Assembly (NCBI RefSeq): GCF_031179285.1
Contig: NZ_JAPSHY010000032.1
Location: 1-32,791, forward strand
From: Microbacterium sp.
Lineage (GTDB): Bacteria > Actinomycetota > Actinomycetes > Actinomycetales > Microbacteriaceae
Direction: 5' to 3'
Length of the DNA stretch: 32,791 bases
The notes under the pieces are model-generated. The model was not told the origin of the DNA. It was given only the letters and a program-made list of their open reading frames with translations, and made no database searches. The translations under genes and the position numbers were made by a program. This document shows, in pieces, positions 29,176 to 32,791 of the stretch; positions within the stretch are counted from its first letter, which is position 1; the number at the start of each line of letters is the position of its first letter.

Positions 29176-29203
29176 GGGTGGCCTCCGCGGACGGAGGCCA
29201 CCC
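29176..29203 (-). terminator. Strong hairpin between the binding-protein and permease genes
   Basis: A perfect 12-bp stem (GGGTGGCCTCCG with CGGAGGCCACCC) with a 4-base loop begins 7 bases after the binding-protein stop and ends about 28 bases before the first permease's GTG. It is followed by CTCTTTG on the transcript. It could act as a partial terminator or as a 3' mRNA stabiliser. Either would give more binding protein than permease. Confidence 0.75.
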
Positions 29204-29210
29204 CGTTCGA

Positions 29211-30128
29211 TCAGTACGCGTCGACCTCGGGCTGCTCGACCTCGATGCCGGACTCACCCAGGTTGGCGTCGAAGATCGCCTGCCAGATGTCGCCGCCGTC
29301 GGTGAACAGCTCGTTGATGTGCGTGCGCAGCGCGTCGTCGCCCTTGGCGAGACCGACACCGTAGCGCTCCTCGGTGAACAGACCGCCGGTGACCTTCAGC
29401 TCGTCCGGGTACTGCGCGGCGTAGCCGATGAGGATGGCCTGGTCGGTGGTGACCGCGTCGACAGTGCCGTTGAGGAGGTCCTCGACGCAGGCGGAGTACA
29501 GGTCGTACTCCTTGGTCGTGATCTCGGGGAAGTTCGCCTTGATGTTCTGGATGGGCGTGGAGCCGGTCGCAGAGCAGACGGTCTTGCCGTTGAAGTCCTC
29601 GAGCGCCTCTGCCTCTTCGGCGTCGGCGGCGACGAGCAGACCCTGACCGGTGATGAAGTAAGGGCCGGCGAAGTCGATCTGCTCTTTGCGCTTGTCGTTG
29701 ATGGAGTAGGTGCCGACGTAATAATCGATGTCACCGTTCACGATCGCCTGCTCGCGGTTCGCCGAAGCGATCGGCTTGAACTCGATCTTGTCCTCGTCGT
29801 AGCCGAGCGAGGCGGCGATCCAGCGGGCGATGTCGATGTCGAAACCGGTGCGCTCGCCCGAGGTGACGTCGAGGTAGCCGAGTCCCGGCTGGTCCTCCTT
29901 GACGCCGACGACGACCTTGTCACGCTCGGTGATCGCGTCGAACGTCGGGCTGCCTTCGAGCGTGACGTCCTCGGCGACCTCGAACCAGGTGCTGTCCTCG
30001 CCGCCCTCATCTCCACCGCCGGTGCCGGTGCCGCCGCCCGGGGTCGGGCTGCCGCTGTTGCAGGCGGTGAGTGCCAGCAGCGCTGCTGCGGCGATACCGA
30101 TTCCTGCCAGTGTCCGTGTGCGTCGCAT
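29211..30128 (-). CDS. Amino-acid ABC transporter substrate-binding lipoprotein
   Basis: This 305-residue extracellular binding protein has a lipoprotein signal: RRTRTL, a hydrophobic stretch, then lipobox LTAC with C23 as the lipid-anchored residue. A Gly/Pro/Thr linker follows. The mature protein shows the bacterial solute-binding family 3 pattern (VVGVKEDQPGLGYLD near 70-84, GERTGFDIDIARWIA near 90-104). It matches GluB-type glutamate-binding proteins of actinobacteria. The start has AAGGAG 7 bases upstream. It lies between the ATPase and permease genes, followed directly by a strong hairpin. Confidence 0.93.
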   Translation of the reverse strand: MRRTRTLAGIGIAAAALLALTACNSGSPTPGGGTGTGGGDEGGEDSTWFEVAEDVTLEGSPTFDAITERDKVVVGVKEDQPGLGYLDVTSGERTGFDIDIARWIAASLGYDEDKIEFKPIASANREQAIVNGDIDYYVGTYSINDKRKEQIDFAGPYFITGQGLLVAADAEEAEALEDFNGKTVCSATGSTPIQNIKANFPEITTKEYDLYSACVEDLLNGTVDAVTTDQAILIGYAAQYPDELKVTGGLFTEERYGVGLAKGDDALRTHINELFTDGGDIWQAIFDANLGESGIEVEQPEVDAY

Positions 30129-30175
30129 GTGCGTCTCCTTCGTGTGCTGTGGATGCAGGGTCTGTGAAGCTTGTA

Positions 30176-30943
30176 TCAGTGCGTCAGGAGCTTCGAGAGG
30201 AAGTCCTTGGCGCGATCGCTCTTGGGGTTCGTGAAGAACTCCTCGGGCGTCGCCTCCTCGACGATGCGGCCGTCCGCCATGAAGACGACGCGATCGGCGG
30301 CCTTTCGGGCGAAGCCCATCTCGTGGGTGACGACGATCATCGTCATCCCCTCTGCGGCGAGTCCGACCATGACGTCGAGGACCTCGTTGATCATCTCGGG
30401 ATCGAGCGCGCTGGTGGGCTCATCGAACAGCATCACCTTCGGCCGCATCGCCAGTGCTCTGGCGATCGCGACGCGCTGCTGCTGGCCACCCGAGAGCTGT
30501 GCCGGCAGCTTCTGCGCCTGCTGCGCGACCCCCACGCGCTCGAGGAGTGTCATCGCCTCCTTCTCGGCGTCGGCCTTCTTCAGGCCCCGCACCTTGATGG
30601 GACCGAGGGTCACGTTCTCGAGGATGGTGAGGTGCGCGAAGAGGTTGAACGACTGGAACACCATGCCGACATCGGCACGCAGCTGTGCGAGCCCCTTGCC
30701 CTCGGCCGGCAGCTCCTTGCCGTCGATGCTGATCGTGCCGCTGGTGATCGTCTCGAGCCGGTTGATCGTGCGGCAGAGCGTCGACTTGCCGGATCCCGAC
30801 GGTCCGATCACGACCACGACCTCGCCGGAGTCGACCGTCAGGTCGATGTCGGTGAGCGCCTGGAAGTCGCCGTAGTGCTTCTGAACGTTGTCGACCACCA
30901 CGAGGGGCGTGCCGACGCGCCCTGCGCTATCGCTTTGTGCCAT
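30176..30943 (-). CDS. Polar amino-acid ABC transporter ATPase
   Basis: This 255-residue ATP-binding protein of the GlnQ/HisP/GluA type energises uptake. Walker A is GPSGSGKST at 47-55, the signature LSGGQ at 150-154, and Walker B with the D-loop is FDEPTSALD at 173-181; the H-loop histidine is in VVTHEMG. It is the first gene of the transporter operon. TAATGT lies 7 bases before the ATG (30951-30956), and AAGGGG within that gap may serve as a ribosome site. A GlnR-like box lies farther upstream. Confidence 0.95.
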   Translation of the reverse strand: MAQSDSAGRVGTPLVVVDNVQKHYGDFQALTDIDLTVDSGEVVVVIGPSGSGKSTLCRTINRLETITSGTISIDGKELPAEGKGLAQLRADVGMVFQSFNLFAHLTILENVTLGPIKVRGLKKADAEKEAMTLLERVGVAQQAQKLPAQLSGGQQQRVAIARALAMRPKVMLFDEPTSALDPEMINEVLDVMVGLAAEGMTMIVVTHEMGFARKAADRVVFMADGRIVEEATPEEFFTNPKSDRAKDFLSKLLTH

Positions 30944-30950
30944 GCCCCTT

Positions 30951-30956
30951 ACATTA
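30951..30956 (-). promoter_or_regulatory. -10 box of the amino-acid transporter operon
   Basis: TAATGT on the minus strand is followed by 7 bases and then the ATG. Transcription would begin at or next to the start codon, about 58 bases from the centre of the inverted repeat at 30994-31009. Confidence 0.45.
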
Positions 30957-30993
30957 GGAGCAGACGCCGACCTGAGCGAGATCGACCCCCGGT

Positions 30994-31009
30994 GTTACAC
31001 ACTTGTAAC
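30994..31009. promoter_or_regulatory. GlnR-like box upstream of the transporter operon
   Basis: GTTACACACTTGTAAC is an inverted repeat reading GTTAC, 6 bases, GTAAC. This fits the GTnAC-n6-GnAAC form of GlnR boxes in actinobacteria. The centre lies near position -58 of the predicted transporter start, a sensible activator position. Flanking CCCGG/CCGGG extends it into a hairpin with a 2-base bulge, so a terminator is an alternative. A cleaner terminator for the neighbouring gene lies at 31023-31042. Confidence 0.5.
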
Positions 31010-31022
31010 CGGGAGAATCGCG

Positions 31023-31042
31023 GCTTCGACGATGGTCGAAGC
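31023..31042 (-). terminator. Hairpin terminator of the TrmH gene
   Basis: A perfect 8-bp stem (GCTTCGAC with GTCGAAGC) with a 4-base loop starts 2 bases after the stop codon. It lacks a U-tract, as many terminators here do. Confidence 0.6.
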
Positions 31043-31044
31043 GG

Positions 31045-31857
31045 TCAGATCCCGGCTTCGGCCCGCTGCGAGAACGCGCTCTCGTACAGGCACACACTCG
31101 CCGCTGTCGCCAGGTTCAACGACTCCGCACGCCCGAAGATCGGCAGCTTCAGCACGCGATCGGCGAGGGACAGCGCGGCATCCTCCAGCCCGCGCGCCTC
31201 GTTCCCGAAGAGCCAGGCGGTGGGACGCGCGAGCACCCCCTCCGCACGCGCCTGAAGCAGGTCGTCGCCCTTGACGTCGGCGGCGAGCACCTGCAGCCCG
31301 GCGGCGTGCGCACGCTCGACGACATCGGAGAGTTCGCCGGCGACCGAGAAGGGCAGGTGGAACAGCGAGCCGGTGGTGGCGCGGACCACCTTGGGGTTGT
31401 ACGGATCGACGGTGCGGCCGGTCAGAACCACCGCGTCGGCGCCCGCAGCATCCGCCGCCCTGATGATCGTCCCGAGATTTCCGGGGTCGCGCACCTCCTC
31501 GCAGATCGCGACGAGGCGCGGTGACGCGGCGAAGATGTCGCGCACCGATGTGGGCGTCTGACGCACGACGGCGACGAGCCCCTGCGGAGTGACGGTGTCG
31601 GCCATCGCGTTGAGCACGTACTCGGTGACGTATTCGACCTCGACATCGTTCTCGGCCGCCGATGAGCGGATGTCGGGATGCCGCTCCCAGCCGGTCGGTG
31701 TGGCGAACAGTTCGACGATGGCATCCGGGCGATAGGTCAGCGCCTCGCGGACGGCTTGCGGCCCCTCGAGGAGGTACAGACCGGTCTCCGTTCGCGCGCT
31801 GCGCTTGGTCAGCTTCGCGACGGCACGGACTCGGGGGGACCGGGGGTTCTCCAGCAC
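31045..31857 (-). CDS. TrmH/SpoU-type RNA 2'-O-methyltransferase
   Basis: This 270-residue SPOUT-fold enzyme should methylate 2'-hydroxyls of 23S rRNA using SAM. The three SPOUT motifs are EEVRDPGNLGTIIRAADAAG near 120-139, WLFGNEARGL near 218-227, and LPIFGRAESLNLATAASV near 239-256, which forms the knot. An N-terminal substrate-binding domain occupies about 1-100. In other actinobacteria the equivalent gene (tsnR-like) follows rplT and precedes pheST, as here. The start is GTG (MLENPRSP), with TAGACT 6 bases upstream, hence leaderless. The exact target base is not readable. Confidence 0.9.
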   Translation of the reverse strand: MLENPRSPRVRAVAKLTKRSARTETGLYLLEGPQAVREALTYRPDAIVELFATPTGWERHPDIRSSAAENDVEVEYVTEYVLNAMADTVTPQGLVAVVRQTPTSVRDIFAASPRLVAICEEVRDPGNLGTIIRAADAAGADAVVLTGRTVDPYNPKVVRATTGSLFHLPFSVAGELSDVVERAHAAGLQVLAADVKGDDLLQARAEGVLARPTAWLFGNEARGLEDAALSLADRVLKLPIFGRAESLNLATAASVCLYESAFSQRAEAGI

Positions 31858-31863
31858 GCCTTC

Positions 31864-31869
31864 AGTCTA
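31864..31869 (-). promoter_or_regulatory. -10 box of the methyltransferase gene
   Basis: TAGACT lies 6 bases before the GTG at 31857. A GAAGG in the gap would be too close to act as a ribosome site, so a leaderless transcript is favoured. Confidence 0.5.
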
Positions 31870-31954
31870 GAGAGTGGCACCGCGTCGGCGTGCGCTCGCG
31901 CAGCGTGATTCTCAGCAGGCCATCGCGCGATCCACCGGGCGCAGGTTCGCTCGC

Positions 31955-31960
31955 TAGGGT
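31955..31960 (+). promoter_or_regulatory. -10 box of the DUF2809 gene
   Basis: TAGGGT lies 6 bases before the ATG at 31967, with GCGGGG between. The -35 region is not recognisable. Confidence 0.4.
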
Positions 31961-31966
31961 GCGGGG

Positions 31967-32452
31967 ATGACGAGTGAAGCGTCCGGACGATCACCCCGAC
32001 ACCGCGCCGGCACCGCCGGAGGGCGAGCGACTCGCCTGCTGCTGTCGGGTCTTGCCCTCGTGGTCATCGCCGCCGGGCTCGCCGTTCACCGGTTCGTCGC
32101 CGGCGCCATCGGCGACATCGTCGGCGACGCCCTCTATGCCTGCCTGATCTATCTGCTGCTGGCGATCGTGTTCCCCGGTCTTCGCGCGACCCGGCTGGGG
32201 GCGCTCGCGGTCGCCGTGTGCGTGGGAGTGGAACTGCTGCAGCTGACGGGGCTTCCCGCGCTCTTGGCGGCGGCGCTTCCGCCGGCCGCCCTGGTTCTGG
32301 GCACGGGCTTCGATGCCAGGGATCTGGTCGTGTACGCCCTGGCGATCCTGGTCGCCGTGCTGGTTCACGGGGCGATCTCTGCACAGTGGCGGCAGGTGTC
32401 TCCGCGGGCCGACACGCAAGAGGGCGCCCTCCCGAAGGAGAGCGCCCTCTGA
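31967..32452 (+). CDS. DUF2809 family membrane protein
   Basis: This 161-residue protein has a basic N-terminal tail (1-22) and four transmembrane segments (about 24-44, 53-69, 77-105 and 120-136). GDIVGDALYACLIYLLLAI near 49-67 and VCVGVELLQL near 84-93 are DUF2809-like. No function is established for the family. It is divergent from the methyltransferase and convergent with rplT. Its last codons form one arm of a strong hairpin that also lies between the two genes, so the C-terminus EGALPKESAL is constrained by RNA structure. Confidence 0.75.
   Translation: MTSEASGRSPRHRAGTAGGRATRLLLSGLALVVIAAGLAVHRFVAGAIGDIVGDALYACLIYLLLAIVFPGLRATRLGALAVAVCVGVELLQLTGLPALLAAALPPAALVLGTGFDARDLVVYALAILVAVLVHGAISAQWRQVSPRADTQEGALPKESAL
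32419..32450. terminator. Bidirectional hairpin between DUF2809 and rplT
   Basis: A 14-position stem with one mismatch (AGAGGGCGCCCTCC with GGAGAGCGCCCTCT) has a CGAA loop. It lies in the final codons of the plus-strand gene and 12 bases beyond the stop of rplT on the minus strand. It can serve as terminator for both convergent genes. Confidence 0.75.
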
Positions 32453-32462
32453 GTGAAGCAGC

Positions 32463-32791
32463 TTATGCGGCCGATTTCGGTGCGTTGACGTCGGAAGGCA
32501 GAGCCTTCTTGGCCGTCTCGATGAGCGAGGCGAACGTGGCTGCATCGTTGACCGCGAGGTCGGCGAGCATGCGACGGTCGACCGTGACGCCCGCGAGGCC
32601 GAGGCCCTGGATGAAACGGTTGTAGGTCATGCCGTTCTGGCGTGCAGCGGCGTTGATGCGCTGAATCCAGAGACGGCGGAAGTCGCCCTTGCGCTTGCGA
32701 CGGTCCCGGTACGAGTAGACCAGGGAGTGGATGACCTGCTCCTTGGCCTTGCGGTAGAGGCGCGAACGCTGACCGCGGTAGCCGGAGGCGC
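32463..32791 (-). CDS. rplT: 50S ribosomal protein L20, C-terminal part (5' end beyond the right edge)
   Basis: About 109 residues are visible, ending in [10 protein letters not shown] and a TAA stop. The 23S-binding protein is recognised by [33 protein letters not shown] and RMLADLAV. Full L20 is about 120-130 residues, so roughly 15-20 N-terminal residues are outside the window. It belongs to the infC-rpmI-rplT operon in most bacteria. The methyltransferase gene farther downstream follows the usual actinobacterial order, with DUF2809 inserted on the other strand. Confidence 0.97.
   Translation of the reverse strand, partial: ASGYRGQRSRLYRKAKEQVIHSLVYSYRDRRKRKGDFRRLWIQRINAAARQNGMTYNRFIQGLGLAGVTVDRRMLADLAVNDAATFASLIETAKKALPSDVNAPKSAA

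Noticed and set aside
30989..31014. Reading the CCCGG...CCGGG inverted repeat as a terminator
   Set aside because: Not excluded, but a cleaner hairpin lies directly after the methyltransferase stop at 31023-31042, and the GTTAC-n6-GTAAC core fits an operator better.

Overview
The window is high-GC, gene-dense actinobacterial chromosome, most probably Microbacteriaceae and perhaps Microbacterium. This rests on the rRNA leader, the codon bias, the many start codons placed 6-8 bases after a -10 box, and the gene order rplT / TrmH methyltransferase / pheST / argCJBDF-argH / tyrS, a recognisable actinobacterial backbone. The genus is an inference. Almost everything is on the minus strand; plus-strand genes are mostly isolated accessory units.

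Region by region. 1-500: the 5' end of a 16S rRNA gene (minus strand) with its leader, an antitermination-like element and two candidate promoters. 500-2750: a family III CoA-transferase convergent with a DUF4184 membrane protein. 2780-8800: tyrS, then accessory genes up to argH. These are an aldo/keto reductase with a divergent thiol-type MerR regulator and a textbook operator, a SatD-like protein overlapping a membrane protein, a DUF1349 protein, and a DUF559 nuclease-like gene broken by one in-frame amber codon and flanked by two near-identical nested-palindrome elements. 8826-15539: translationally coupled arginine operon argC-J-B-D-F-H, without argR or argG. 15770-18840: thiamine salvage operon, with a TPP riboswitch, thiM, and a ThiE-ThiD-TenA trifunctional fusion. 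18858-23155: an extended SDR protein and a large secreted rhamnogalacturonan lyase (PL11-like). 23315-26871: pheS-pheT. 26927-30943: polar amino-acid ABC transporter (ATPase, lipoprotein, two permeases, small membrane protein) with a GlnR-like box upstream and a strong hairpin after the binding-protein gene. 31045-32791: TrmH-type rRNA methyltransferase, DUF2809 protein, and the 3' end of rplT.

Housekeeping modules (rRNA, tyrS, pheST, rplT, arg, thi) are interleaved with niche genes for plant cell-wall breakdown, amino-acid uptake and aldehyde response. The most unusual features are the paired palindromic elements around the broken DUF559-type gene, the SatD-membrane pair with a cluster of ATAAC boxes over its promoter, and the consistent leaderless architecture of about ten start sites. 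I found no CRISPR array, IS transposase, integrase or tRNA. No clearly new multi-gene system can be claimed; the palindrome/DUF559 unit is the best candidate for something undescribed.
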